64,000 bases of DNA from Chitinophaga japonensis. GTDB taxonomy: Bacteria > Bacteroidota > Bacteroidia > Chitinophagales > Chitinophagaceae. Position numbers and translations under genes: made by a program. The notes beneath the pieces were generated by a model. The model was not told where the DNA came from and ran no database searches. It saw nothing but the letters and a program-made list of their open reading frames with translations. Shown one piece after another: positions 35,731 to 44,575 of this stretch (within the stretch, counting starts at the first letter, position 1; each line of letters begins with the position of its first letter). The DNA lies in the NCBI RefSeq assembly GCF_007830125.1, contig NZ_VLLG01000002.1, positions 1,372,550 to 1,436,549 on the forward strand. The letters run 5' to 3'.

Positions 35731-35925
35731 ATGCCAGATCAGAAAAAAAACGGTAATAAAAAGGGGCCCGGGAATACCGGGGTAGACAACCCTAAAAAGC
35801 CGGTCGAGATACTAAAAACAAGCAAAGCCAACAGTAATACGCGTAATCCGCTACGAGCAGACCTGTCGGAAAAACCAGCAAAAGAAAATAAAGCGGTGCG
35901 GGAGCGGAAGAAAGAAGATGACTGA
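35731..35925 (+). CDS. Small basic hydrophilic protein, unknown
   Basis: A 64-residue protein starting MPDQKKNGNKKGPGNTG, with about a third Lys/Arg and no hydrophobic stretch. It looks intrinsically disordered. I do not recognise it. Support comes from a clean terminator about 100 bases downstream on the same strand and neighbours of stress type. The start could lie upstream. It may be a chance frame. Confidence 0.4.
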   Translation: MPDQKKNGNKKGPGNTGVDNPKKPVEILKTSKANSNTRNPLRADLSEKPAKENKAVRERKKEDD

Positions 35926-36025
35926 CGACTTACCATATCGATTACTGAAACTCTCGCCAACATTATGAAACTCAGGGAACAGTGTTTAGTCATAGTTCTT
36001 CTTTAATGTTGTGGTGTATAGCAGG

Positions 36026-36056
36026 CCGTCCCATTCCTGGGATGGTTTTCTTTTTT
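36026..36056 (+). terminator. Plus-strand terminator
   Basis: CCGTCCCA (36026-36033), loop TTCC, TGGGATGG (36038-36045) with one G-T pair, then TTTTCTTTTTT. It indicates plus-strand transcription across 35.7-36.0 kb, which supports the small basic gene. Confidence 0.75.
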
Positions 36057-36065
36057 ATAGGGCGC

Positions 36066-36503
36066 CTAGCTGCTGTGGTCTGCTATAATTTTCCAGGTTC
36101 CGTTCATTTTCCGGATCAGTAGGGTAAAGTGCCCCTGTACATTGCGCAGGGAGCGCTGCAGGTGCCATTTGCCTACCAGGAAATACAGCTCCGGGTTTAG
36201 CCGTTTAAATTCCAGCAGGTCAAACTGCAGCGTGCCCATAGCCGCCTTGTCGGGGTAGGATTGCTGGTAGCGCTCCAGGGTGGCCTGCCAGCCGTAGGTT
36301 ACGCCGTTCTTCCCGATAAAGAGCAGGGAATCCGAGCGCCAGTAGGTATCCATAAACGCCGGGATATTGCCCTGGTTCCAGGCCTCCGTTTGCTGCTGCA
36401 TGAGCTGCCGGATGGCCACTTCCGGCGATTGCTGCCCCCGTGCGGGAGCAGCGGACACCATAATTATATATACCAAAAGGGTAGTATACAGGAGGAAACG
36501 CAT
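36066..36503 (-). CDS. Secreted NTF2-like (DUF4440/SnoaL-type) protein
   Basis: A 145-residue protein with a signal peptide (about 1-23, ending PARGQQ). The rest has the NTF2-like cone fold pattern: QLMQQQTEAWNQGNIPAFMDTYW, then LLFIGKNGVTYGW and the C-terminal GHFTLLIRKMNGTWKIIADHSS. Members bind small ligands or are isomerases. No partner gene is seen. Divergent from the kdnA operon. Confidence 0.8.
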   Translation of the reverse strand: MRFLLYTTLLVYIIMVSAAPARGQQSPEVAIRQLMQQQTEAWNQGNIPAFMDTYWRSDSLLFIGKNGVTYGWQATLERYQQSYPDKAAMGTLQFDLLEFKRLNPELYFLVGKWHLQRSLRNVQGHFTLLIRKMNGTWKIIADHSS

Positions 36504-36560
36504 GTTGAAAATTTAGCAAAAGATAAATAGTTTTTGGCTGCGGGGCAAGTTTGATTATAC

Positions 36561-36568
36561 TACCTTTG
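36561..36568 (+). promoter_or_regulatory. Candidate -7 element for kdnA-kdsB-kdnB
   Basis: TACCTTTG matches TAnnTTTG exactly and lies 49 bases before the kdnA ATG. A TTTTTG at 36532-36536 is a possible -33 partner, but its 24-base spacing is longer than usual. Confidence 0.5.
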
Positions 36569-36617
36569 CACCACGATACAAAAATCAGCTTTATCAACAA
36601 GTTAAAATCAACAGCTT

Positions 36618-37808
36618 ATGCCAGGATTTGAACTATTTGGCGCCGAGGAAAGGAAGGAGGTGAATGATGTACTGGAAACCGGTATTCTCATGCGTTATGG
36701 CTTTGACGGCCCCCGTAAAGGCATCTGGAAGGCGAAGGAACTGGAGCAGGCCATCAGCAGTAAATTAAACGTACCCTATACACAGCTTACCTCCAGCGGC
36801 ACCACCGCGCTGACCACCGCCCTGGCGGCGCTGGGCGTGGGCGCAGGCGACGAGGTGATCATGCCTACTTTCACCTTTGTAGCCAGCTTTGAAAGCATAT
36901 TTTCCGTGGGCGCTACGCCCGTGCTGGTAGATGTGGATGATACCCTCACCCTGGACCCCCGGGCCGTGGAGGCCGCCATTACCCCCCGCACCAGGGTGGT
37001 GATGCCCGTGCATATGTGCGGCGCTATGGCGGACCTGGATGCGCTGAAAGCGATCTGTGACCAGCACAACCTGATCCTGCTGGAGGATGCCTGCCAGTCA
37101 TTCGGCGCCAGCTACAAGGGCAGGGCCCTGGGCACCATCGGGCATGCCGGCGCTTTTTCCTTTGACTTTGTAAAGACCATCACCTGTGCCGAAGGCGGCG
37201 CCGTGGTGACCCATGATAAGGACCTGTATATTAAATGCGATGCCTATTCCGACCACGGGCACGACCACCTGGGCGCCGACCGGGGCGCGGACCAGCATCC
37301 CTTCATGGGCTACAACTTCCGTATTTCCGAGCTGCATGCCGCCGTGGGCCTGGCGCAGATCCGCAAGCTGGATACCTTCCTGGCCATCCAGCGCAAAACC
37401 AAAAAGATAATGAAGGATGCCCTGTCTGCCATACCGGAAGTAAGCTTCCGCCGCCTGCCGGACCCCGACGGCGACAGCGCTACCTTCCTGGGCTTTTTCC
37501 TGCCGGAAGAGGGCCAGGCGCGGGCTGCCGCCGCGGCCATGAAGGCTGCCGGCCTGGCTGCTTTTTACTGGTACGATAATAACTGGCACTACATCCGCAA
37601 CTGGGAGCATTTCAGGCAAAGCGCTACCCTGAATCATTTTGCGCCTGGCCTGCAGCAGGCCATGGAGCTGTACAGGATCCGCCAGTTCCCCGTATCCGAT
37701 GCGATCATTAACCGCTGTGTGTGCACGCCCATTAACCTGGGCTGGAGCGAGCAGGAGGTGCAGGAAAAGGCGGGAAAGCTGGTAAAGGCCGTTAAAAGCG
37801 TGTTGTAA
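36618..37808 (+). CDS. kdnA: Kdo8N aminotransferase KdnA (DegT family)
   Basis: A 396-residue PLP enzyme of the DegT/DnrJ/EryC1/StrS group. The cofactor lysine is K186 in FDFVKTITCAEGG, with D157 and Q160 in LEDACQ and SSGTTAL near residue 60. Next to kdsB and a KdnB-type Fe-dependent dehydrogenase it is best explained as KdnA. KdnA transaminates 8-oxo-Kdo to 8-amino-3,8-dideoxy-octulosonate, as shown in Shewanella. The gene order kdnA-kdsB-kdnB with 11-17 base gaps indicates one operon. The family alone would allow other sugar transaminations. Confidence 0.85.
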   Translation: MPGFELFGAEERKEVNDVLETGILMRYGFDGPRKGIWKAKELEQAISSKLNVPYTQLTSSGTTALTTALAALGVGAGDEVIMPTFTFVASFESIFSVGATPVLVDVDDTLTLDPRAVEAAITPRTRVVMPVHMCGAMADLDALKAICDQHNLILLEDACQSFGASYKGRALGTIGHAGAFSFDFVKTITCAEGGAVVTHDKDLYIKCDAYSDHGHDHLGADRGADQHPFMGYNFRISELHAAVGLAQIRKLDTFLAIQRKTKKIMKDALSAIPEVSFRRLPDPDGDSATFLGFFLPEEGQARAAAAAMKAAGLAAFYWYDNNWHYIRNWEHFRQSATLNHFAPGLQQAMELYRIRQFPVSDAIINRCVCTPINLGWSEQEVQEKAGKLVKAVKSVL

Positions 37809-37825
37809 ATTTTTTGCAATAGGAT

Positions 37826-38554
37826 ATGAAAAAAATAGCCCTCATCCCCGCCCGCTATGGCGCCACCCGGTTTCCCGGCAAGCTGATGGCCCGGCTGGGC
37901 AGCAAATCCGTGATATTGCGCACCTACGAATCCACGGTGAGCACCGGCGTGTTCGATGAAGTAATGGTGGTAACGGACAGCGACGTGATCTACCAGGAAA
38001 TTACCCAGAACGGCGGCAAGGCGGTGATGAGCAAAAAAGAGCATGAATGCGGTACGGATCGTATAGCCGAAGCCGTAGCCGATATGGATGATGTGGATAT
38101 TGTAGTGAATGTGCAGGGCGATGAGCCGTTTACCCAGAAAGCCCCGCTGGAAAAGCTCCTGCAGATGTTTGAAGGAGAGGCCGGCCGGCAGGTAAAAGTA
38201 GCTTCCCTGATGCAGGTGCTGAAGGACTGGAAGCTGATAGAGGACCCCAACTACGTAAAAGTAGCGGTGGACCGGCAGTTCAATGCCCTGTTCTTTTCCC
38301 GGGCGGTCATTCCTTACCCGCGCAACAAAGAGGCGGACAGCGTGTACTACGAGCATATCGGCATTTATGCTTTCCGCAGGGAAACCCTGCTGCAGTTTAC
38401 CCAATTGCCGGTAAGCCCGCTGGAGGAAGCGGAAAAAATAGAATGCCTGCGTTACCTGGAGAACGGCATTCCCATGAAAATGGTGGTAACGGAATATATG
38501 GGTGTGGAAATAGATACGCCGGAAGACCTGGAAAGGGCGGCGAAGCTGTTATAA
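37826..38554 (+). CDS. kdsB: 3-deoxy-octulosonate cytidylyltransferase
   Basis: A 242-residue enzyme that activates Kdo, or in this setting Kdo8N, as the CMP sugar for lipid A core assembly. IPARYGATRFPGKLM is the nucleotide-binding start, VNVQGDEPF holds the metal-binding Asp, and YYEHIGIYAFRRETL and the C-terminal GVEIDTPEDLERA match KdsB. It lies 17 bases after kdnA and 11 before kdnB. Confidence 0.95.
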   Translation: MKKIALIPARYGATRFPGKLMARLGSKSVILRTYESTVSTGVFDEVMVVTDSDVIYQEITQNGGKAVMSKKEHECGTDRIAEAVADMDDVDIVVNVQGDEPFTQKAPLEKLLQMFEGEAGRQVKVASLMQVLKDWKLIEDPNYVKVAVDRQFNALFFSRAVIPYPRNKEADSVYYEHIGIYAFRRETLLQFTQLPVSPLEEAEKIECLRYLENGIPMKMVVTEYMGVEIDTPEDLERAAKLL

Positions 38555-38565
38555 ATCAAGCAAAA

Positions 38566-39642
38566 ATGAAGTTCAGGAATTTTAAGCTGGTAGGCTACGT
38601 TATATTTGGCCGGGGCGCTTTTAACCAGTTGGATGAGATACTGGCGCCGCAACGCAGGGGAGACGCCCCCATGATCTTTTTCGTGGATCATTTCTTCCAG
38701 GACAAACCGGCTTTTACGGCCCGCATACCATTGCAGGGCCGGGACAAGATCGTGTATATTGACGTAACGCATGAGCCCAAGACCAGCTATGTAGACCGCT
38801 TGCGCGACGAGTTGAAAGCGGAATTCGGGCAGGTGTCCGGCATCATCGGTATTGGCGGCGGCTCTACCATGGACATGGCCAAAGCAGTATCCCTGATGAT
38901 GACCAACCCCGGTTCCTCCGCGGATTACCAGGGCTGGGACCTGCTGAAGCAACCCGGGGTGTACAAGGCCGGTATCCCCACCTTGTCCGGCACCGGGGCG
39001 GAGGTAAGCCGCACCACCGTGCTCACCGGGCCTACGAAAAAACTGGGCCTGAACTCCGATTTTACCCCCTTTGACCAGATTGTGCTGGACCCGGAGCTGA
39101 TCAAAGATGCGCCGGTGAACCAGCGTTTCTATACCGCCATGGATTGCTACATACACTGCATAGAATCCCTGGAGGGCACTTACCTGAACGCCTTTAGCCG
39201 CTCCTATGGCGAAAAGGCCCTGGAGCTGTGCCGGGAGATCTTCCTGAGGAAATCCGGCTGGGATGATGATGCGGACGAAAAGCTGATGATGGCCTCCTAC
39301 GCCGGTGGTATGAGCATTGCCTACTCCCAGGTGGGCGTGGCGCACGCCGTAAGCTATGGCCTCAGCTACCTGCTGGGCACCCATCACGGCGTGGGCAACT
39401 GCATTGTGTTTGACAAGCTGGAGGAATTCTATCCCCAGGGCGTGCAGGAGTTCAAGCAAATGGTGGACCTGCATGGTATTACCATTCCGCAGCACATCAC
39501 CCAGGGGCTGACGGATGAGCAGTTTGACAAGATGATAGATGTATCCCTGGGCCTGGCGCCCCTGTGGGAGAACGCGCTGGGCAAGGACTGGCAGCAACAG
39601 ATGAGCCGGGAGCGCCTGCGCGCATTGTATGAAAGGCTGTAA
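38566..39642 (+). CDS. kdnB: Kdo 8-oxidase KdnB (Fe-dependent alcohol dehydrogenase)
   Basis: A 358-residue group III alcohol dehydrogenase. GIGGGSTMDMAKAVSLM binds NAD. The metal-ligand segment is MDCYIHCIESLEGTYLNAF, and AVSYGLSYLLGTHHGVGNCIVF has the later His ligands. Beside kdnA and kdsB it is predicted to oxidise the C8 hydroxyl of Kdo to the aldehyde, the first Kdo8N step. ATG 38566 is chosen; an upstream frame overlapping kdsB is not homologous. It converges on the MFS gene, with 3 bases between stops. Confidence 0.85.
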   Translation: MKFRNFKLVGYVIFGRGAFNQLDEILAPQRRGDAPMIFFVDHFFQDKPAFTARIPLQGRDKIVYIDVTHEPKTSYVDRLRDELKAEFGQVSGIIGIGGGSTMDMAKAVSLMMTNPGSSADYQGWDLLKQPGVYKAGIPTLSGTGAEVSRTTVLTGPTKKLGLNSDFTPFDQIVLDPELIKDAPVNQRFYTAMDCYIHCIESLEGTYLNAFSRSYGEKALELCREIFLRKSGWDDDADEKLMMASYAGGMSIAYSQVGVAHAVSYGLSYLLGTHHGVGNCIVFDKLEEFYPQGVQEFKQMVDLHGITIPQHITQGLTDEQFDKMIDVSLGLAPLWENALGKDWQQQMSRERLRALYERL

Positions 39643-39645
39643 ATA

Positions 39646-40869
39646 TTAACGCCACCTGCGCAGGTGTGCCTTCATATGCACCAGCCGCCACATGATCTTC
39701 AGGCGGCGGTTGTCATAGATCAGCATCAGGTACACGGTAGCCAGCAGGGCGGCTATGCCCATAACGGCAAAAGTAGCGGGGAAATAGGCCGCCCTGTTAT
39801 GATAGATAAAGGCGGAAAGGTAAGCTCCCAGGCCAATACCTGCCTCCATGGCGATATACATGCTGGCCAGCGCCCGGCCCCGGTGCTCCGGCAGCCCCAG
39901 GTCCACCGTCCAGGCGGTAACGGCCGGCGAATTGAGGCCCACGGATACCCCATAGATAATAGCGGCGGCCATCATCACATAGGGAGTGGTGGCCACGGCC
40001 AGCATAAAGAGCGAGAGCGCCATCATGGCAGCAGATATTTTCAGCACCGGCACCCGCCCGTACCGGTCGGATACCTTGCCGGCCAGCAGGCGCACGCCGA
40101 TGGAAGCGGCGGTAAAGAAGGTAAAGAAAAGCCCCTTGTTATGAATGCCCAGGTGCTGGCTGAAGTCTGGGATAACGGTCAGCAAAGCCCCGTAGCTTAA
40201 AAAGGTCAGGAAAGTAACGATCACGGGGCCCAGTACCAGCGGCTCAAAGATCTCGTGACGGGATATCTTCAGCAGCGCGGGCTTAAAGCGCTGCCGGTTG
40301 GGCAGGGTTTCTTTCAGGCCGCCGATCAGGATCACCACAGACGACAACGCAAATACCGCAGATACCTGGAACATTACGTAAATGTCCCACCGGGCGGCAA
40401 TAAAGCCCCCGATGGCGGGCCCCAGCGCCAGGCCGATAGTGCTGAAAAGCCCTACCATGCCCATGGCCTCTGCCCGGCGGTTGTAGGGCACCAGGTCTGA
40501 TACATAGGCGGTGGTGCCGGTGGGCTTGAAGCCGGTAGAAAAGCCGTGAAAGAAGCGGAGCAGCAGGAAAGCGCCGACGGAGCTTACCAGGGGATACAGC
40601 AGGCTGCAGACCACGCAGATCACGGAGCCGAATATCATGACCGGTACACGGCCTACGGTGTCTGTCAATTTGCCGCTAAAAGGACGGGAAAGACCTGCCA
40701 TTAAGGTAAAAAGTGCCAGAATGTAGCCTTTATAATCCTCACCACCCATACTGCTCAGGTACGCAGGCAGTTCTGGGATCAACATATTGTAACTGGCGGA
40801 GAATACGGCATTACTAAGGCAAAGTAAGATGAAATGCGCGCTGTACATTCTCCCCGACGACTGTTCCAT
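39646..40869 (-). CDS. MFS transporter, drug-efflux-like
   Basis: A 407-residue protein with 12 TM segments. SRPFSGKLTDTVGRVPVMIFG is the loop 2-3 motif, GFSTGFKPTGTTAYVSDLVPYNRRAEAMG covers TM4-5, and KVSDRYGRVPVLK is the repeated motif in the second half. These fit the YfcJ/bicyclomycin-type facilitators. The substrate is unknown. It ends in a basic cytoplasmic tail. The gap to dps (40870-41016) is AT-rich and probably holds both promoters. Confidence 0.88.
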   Translation of the reverse strand: MEQSSGRMYSAHFILLCLSNAVFSASYNMLIPELPAYLSSMGGEDYKGYILALFTLMAGLSRPFSGKLTDTVGRVPVMIFGSVICVVCSLLYPLVSSVGAFLLLRFFHGFSTGFKPTGTTAYVSDLVPYNRRAEAMGMVGLFSTIGLALGPAIGGFIAARWDIYVMFQVSAVFALSSVVILIGGLKETLPNRQRFKPALLKISRHEIFEPLVLGPVIVTFLTFLSYGALLTVIPDFSQHLGIHNKGLFFTFFTAASIGVRLLAGKVSDRYGRVPVLKISAAMMALSLFMLAVATTPYVMMAAAIIYGVSVGLNSPAVTAWTVDLGLPEHRGRALASMYIAMEAGIGLGAYLSAFIYHNRAAYFPATFAVMGIAALLATVYLMLIYDNRRLKIMWRLVHMKAHLRRWR

Positions 40870-41016
40870 ACCGCAAAATTAGGAAGTATGGCACAATAAT
40901 AGCAAAAGAACCAACACCATTACCTGCTATTTAAGTAGGATTTTTAACAAACCTTTCGTGAGCAGGGTTTGTTTATGCAAAGGACCCCTTGATCACAAAA
41001 AAAATACATAAAACAG

Positions 41017-41487
41017 ATGAAAGCAAACATTGGAATTTCAGAAGAACACCTCAAGGCAGTGGCCCTTGAGCTGAACAAGGCATTGGCAGACCTGGTTGTG
41101 CTGTATACCAAAACCCGTAACTACCACTGGAATATTGAAGGTCCGAGCTTTTCGGAGCTGCACAAGTTCTACGAGGAGCAGTACGATGAGCTGGCAGAGG
41201 CTATTGATGATATGGCGGAACGTATCCGCGCCCTGGGACATTATGCAGAAGGCCGCCTGTCGGATTTCCTGAAGCTGACCAGCCTGGTAGAGCAGGAGTA
41301 TACCAATGACCAGCGCACCCAGTTAACGAACCTGCTGAATGACCATGAGACCATTATCCGCAACCTGCGCCGCCTGGTGGACGAGTTTGCCGATAAGTAC
41401 AAGGACGCCGGCAGCAGCGACTTTGTGACCGGCCTGCTGCGGCAGCATGAGAAAACGGCCTGGATGATCCGCTCCTACCTGAAATGA
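41017..41487 (+). CDS. dps: Dps-family ferritin-like protein
   Basis: A 156-residue iron-storage and DNA-protecting protein. The inter-subunit ferroxidase ligands are in their standard spacing: H37 (NYHWNI), H49 (ELHKFYEE), D64 and E68 (IDDMAER). It should oxidise Fe(II) with peroxide during starvation or oxidative stress. No long basic N-terminal tail is present, so DNA binding may be weak. The gene stands alone. Confidence 0.94.
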   Translation: MKANIGISEEHLKAVALELNKALADLVVLYTKTRNYHWNIEGPSFSELHKFYEEQYDELAEAIDDMAERIRALGHYAEGRLSDFLKLTSLVEQEYTNDQRTQLTNLLNDHETIIRNLRRLVDEFADKYKDAGSSDFVTGLLRQHEKTAWMIRSYLK

Positions 41488-41559
41488 TAACGGCAGATAT
41501 CTGCACGCCGGCACGCAGATCTTTTGTAATATTATGGTATTAAACCCACTGAACGGCTT

Positions 41560-42327
41560 ATGGATAATACTACAAAAGACCTGCGGCTTGCCGTGCTTAT
41601 TGATGCGGACAACATACCCCACACCAACATCAAGGCCATGCTGGAAGAGGTGGCCAAATACGGCGTACCCACCTTTAAAAGGATCTATGGCGACTGGACC
41701 AAACCCCACCTGACCGGCTGGAAGAACGTGCTGCTGGAAAACGCCATCAGCCCGGTGCAGCAATACAGCTATACCTCCGGCAAGAACGCCACCGACTCCG
41801 CTATGATCATAGACGCCATGGACATACTCTATACCGGCCGGGTGGATGGGTTTTGCCTGGTAAGCAGCGACAGCGATTTTACCCGGCTGGCTACCCGCCT
41901 GCGGGAAGCAGGCATGCGCGTGTTTGGCCTGGGGGAAATGAAAACGCCCGGCGCTTTCCGTTCCGCCTGCGATAAGTTCATTTACCTGGAAATACTGCAG
42001 CAGAATGACCAGGAGCGGGAGGAAACCTCCGCCAAAAGGAAAACGACAAAGGGGAAGACGGCCAATGCCATCAGCAAGGCCAACCGCCAGCTACTGAACC
42101 TGCTTTCCTCCAGCATCAACGATATTGCGGATGAGGACGGCTGGGCCTACCTGGGCGAGCTGGGCAACCTGCTGCTGAAAAAGCAGCCGGACTTTGACGC
42201 CCGCAACTACGGGTACAACAAGCTGCTGCAGCTCATTAAAAGCTTCGATGACAATTTTGAGATAGATATCCGCGAAAGCGGGAAAAAGATGGGTAAGCTG
42301 GTGTATGTGAGAGAGAAAGGTAAATAA
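41560..42327 (+). CDS. NYN (LabA-like) nuclease with OST-HTH domain
   Basis: A 255-residue protein. The NYN/PIN-like domain (about 8-150) has acidic active-site residues in VLIDADNIP, DSAMIIDAMDIL and SSDSDFTRLA. An OST-HTH/LOTUS winged-helix (about 175-253) contains LLNLLSSSINDIADEDGWAYLGELG and NYGYNKLLQLIKSF. A Lys/Thr-rich linker joins the domains. NYN proteins cut RNA and OST-HTH binds RNA, so this is a candidate RNA-processing enzyme. No partner is seen beside it. Confidence 0.87.
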   Translation: MDNTTKDLRLAVLIDADNIPHTNIKAMLEEVAKYGVPTFKRIYGDWTKPHLTGWKNVLLENAISPVQQYSYTSGKNATDSAMIIDAMDILYTGRVDGFCLVSSDSDFTRLATRLREAGMRVFGLGEMKTPGAFRSACDKFIYLEILQQNDQEREETSAKRKTTKGKTANAISKANRQLLNLLSSSINDIADEDGWAYLGELGNLLLKKQPDFDARNYGYNKLLQLIKSFDDNFEIDIRESGKKMGKLVYVREKGK

Positions 42328-42333
42328 AACCCC

Positions 42334-42474
42334 TTAGCGCTTTACATACTTCACCATGGCATACAGGAACATTAACGTAAACAAAATCAGGAAAACATAC
42401 AGGAAAACTCCTCCTATCTTATCAAAAGTCTTGTAAAACCCTGAAACCTCTACTGATAAGAATGTCTGCAACAT
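42334..42474 (-). CDS. Small one-TM protein
   Basis: A 46-residue peptide: MLQTFLSVEVSGFYKTF, then one membrane helix (FLYVFLILFTLMFLYAMV) and a basic end (KYVKR). No family is recognised. It lies 71 bases downstream of the E1 gene on the same strand and may be its last operon member. The frame continues upstream into the E1 gene, but the compact membrane-protein layout supports ATG 42474. Confidence 0.5.
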   Translation of the reverse strand: MLQTFLSVEVSGFYKTFDKIGGVFLYVFLILFTLMFLYAMVKYVKR

Positions 42475-42545
42475 GATAAAGCTATTTAATTGAATTGGGC
42501 GCAAGTTAGGATATTCCGGTTGAAAATCCCAACCCGCCATTCCCG

Positions 42546-44531
42546 TCAATAAGCCGCCAGCCGGCGTATACACTGATCCAGCCGGGATTTGGCCAGAAAA
42601 TTTTTTTCCAGTGCAGCGGCAAAAGGCACCGGGGTGTCCAGGCTGGCGCAGCGCAGCACCGGGGCATCCAGCAGGTGAAAGCAATGCTCCGCTATCCAGG
42701 CGCTGATCTCCCCGCCCAGGCCGCCGGTAAGGGTATCTTCATGCAGCACCAGCACCTTGCCGGTGCGGGCCACCGCTTCCCGGATGGCTTCGTAATCCAG
42801 CGGCAACAGGGTGCGCAGGTCCAGGATGTACAGGGAGGGCTGCGGGTGCTGGCGGGCATACTCCAGCGCCCAGTGCACGCCGCTGCCATAGGTGATGATG
42901 CTGATATCCGTACCGGGCTGCACCACACGGGCCTTACCGATCTCCACGGTATACCAGCCCTCCGGCACCGGGCCGCTCACGCTGCGGTACAGGGCCTTAT
43001 GCTCGAAGTACATCACCGGGTTGGGGTCTGCCAGGGCGGCCAGCAGCAGGCCTTTGGCGTCGGCCGGCGTAGCCGGGTACACCACTTTCAGGCCCGGGGT
43101 GTGGGTAAACCAGGCCTCATTGCTCTGGGAATGGAAAGGGCCGGCGCCCACGCCGGCGCCGGTAGGCATACGTATCACTACATCGGCCGCCTGGCCCCAG
43201 CGGTAATGGATCTTGGCCAGGTTATTCACGATCTGGTTGAAACCGCAGCTTACAAAGTCAGCGAACTGCATTTCCACCATGCTCTTATAGCCCATCAGGG
43301 ACAGGCCCAGGGCGGCTCCTATGATGGCGCTTTCGCAGAGCGGGGTATTGCGCACCCGTGCTTTGCCGAAACGCTCCACCAGCCCCTCCGTGATCTTGAA
43401 AGCGCCGCCGTATTCCGCGATGTCCTGCCCCATCAGCACCAGTTGCGGGTACTGTTCCATGGCGGTTTGCAGCGCTTCGGAAATGGCGTTGATGAACCGC
43501 TTTTCCGGCGCGGCCGGCGCTGTGGCGGCAGGAATGCTATCCTGCGGGCGGGGGCGGGCGTAGATGTCCGCCAGTTCTTCGGCAGTATCCGTATGTGTAT
43601 CCGCGTAGGTAAGCACCTCGTGTATATCGTCTTCTATCTGCTGCTTCAGCTCCCGGTGCACGGCGCCGATCTGTGCGGCGGGCAGCAGGCCAATGTAATC
43701 CAGGAAAGCTTCGTAATGGTGGATAGGATCTTGCTGCGCCCATTCCTCCAGCAGGGCAGGGGGCACGTAGCGGGTGCCGCTGGCCTCCTCATGCCCGCGC
43801 ATGCGGAAGGTAAGGGCTTCTATCAGCACCGGCTTTTGCTGCTGCAGCGCGTAGGCCTTGGCGTTAGTAACGGCATGGTACACATCCAGCAGGTTGTTGC
43901 CGTTTACCCGCATGCTGTGCATGCCGTAGCCGGCCGCTTTGTCCGTTAGCTGCGCGCAGCGGTACTGTTCCGCTACCGGCGTGCTGAGCCCGTAGCCATT
44001 GTTCTCTACCAGGAAGATCACCGGCAGGTCCCATACGGCCGCCACGTTCAGCGCCTCGTGAAACTCCCCTTCGCTGGTGCCGCCTTCGCCGGTAAAGGCC
44101 AGGGTTACTTTCTGCCGCTGCGCCAGGGTATGAGCCAGGGCAATACCATCTGCCACGGATAGCTGGGGGCCCAGGTGCGAGATCATGCCGCAGATATGGT
44201 GCTCCCGGCTGCCAAAGTGAAAGGAACGCTCCCTGCCTTTGCTGTAGCCCTCCCGGCTGCCCTGCCACTGCAGGAACATCCTGCGCAGGGGCAGGCCCCG
44301 GGTGGTAAACACACCCAGGTTGCGGTGCAGGGGCAGTATCCACTCATCCGGCTCCAGCGCCAGGGTGGCGCCTACGGCAATGGCTTCCTGGCCAATGCCG
44401 GAAAACCATTTGCTGATCTTGCCCTGCCGTAGCAGCAGCAACATTTTTTCCTCTACCAGCCGCGGGTATAGCAAGGCGCGGTGAAAGGCCAGCAGTTGCT
44501 CGTCACTGATATGGGCGCGGTTAAAGTACAT
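42546..44531 (-). CDS. 2-oxoacid dehydrogenase E1, fused alpha and beta subunits
   Basis: A 661-residue thiamine-diphosphate enzyme. The alpha half (about 1-325) has FTGEGGTSEGEFHEALNVAAVWDLPVIFLVENNGYG, the TPP-binding G-D/E-G...N pattern. The beta half (about 335-661) starts FINAISEALQTAMEQYPQLVLMGQDI and has GPFHSQSNEAWFTHTPGLKVV. It decarboxylates branched-chain 2-oxo acids or related substrates and passes the acyl group to an E2. Fusion of alpha and beta is usual in Bacteroidota. No E2 or E3 gene is adjacent. A heptad repeat (F) precedes its start. Confidence 0.92.
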   Translation of the reverse strand: MYFNRAHISDEQLLAFHRALLYPRLVEEKMLLLLRQGKISKWFSGIGQEAIAVGATLALEPDEWILPLHRNLGVFTTRGLPLRRMFLQWQGSREGYSKGRERSFHFGSREHHICGMISHLGPQLSVADGIALAHTLAQRQKVTLAFTGEGGTSEGEFHEALNVAAVWDLPVIFLVENNGYGLSTPVAEQYRCAQLTDKAAGYGMHSMRVNGNNLLDVYHAVTNAKAYALQQQKPVLIEALTFRMRGHEEASGTRYVPPALLEEWAQQDPIHHYEAFLDYIGLLPAAQIGAVHRELKQQIEDDIHEVLTYADTHTDTAEELADIYARPRPQDSIPAATAPAAPEKRFINAISEALQTAMEQYPQLVLMGQDIAEYGGAFKITEGLVERFGKARVRNTPLCESAIIGAALGLSLMGYKSMVEMQFADFVSCGFNQIVNNLAKIHYRWGQAADVVIRMPTGAGVGAGPFHSQSNEAWFTHTPGLKVVYPATPADAKGLLLAALADPNPVMYFEHKALYRSVSGPVPEGWYTVEIGKARVVQPGTDISIITYGSGVHWALEYARQHPQPSLYILDLRTLLPLDYEAIREAVARTGKVLVLHEDTLTGGLGGEISAWIAEHCFHLLDAPVLRCASLDTPVPFAAALEKNFLAKSRLDQCIRRLAAY

Positions 44532-44534
44532 AAA

Positions 44535-44575
44535 GGTGGATGGTGAATAGTGAAGGGTGAATAGTCAATTCACTA
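44535..44575. repeat. Heptad element, copy F (GTGAATA type)
   Basis: From 44535 the sequence runs in 7-base units: GGTGGAT, GGTGAAT, AGTGAAG, GGTGAAT, AGTCAAT. A short inverted stem, GTGAAT and ATTCAC, follows. It fills the 41-base gap between the E1 start and the holin-like gene stop, ending in that stop. The motif differs from the CCAAATC and GAAGTAA types but the period is the same. Confidence 0.6.

Noticed and set aside
42675..43949. Long open frame antisense to the fused E1 gene
   Set aside because: Shadow frame; the E1 gene has clear TPP motifs.
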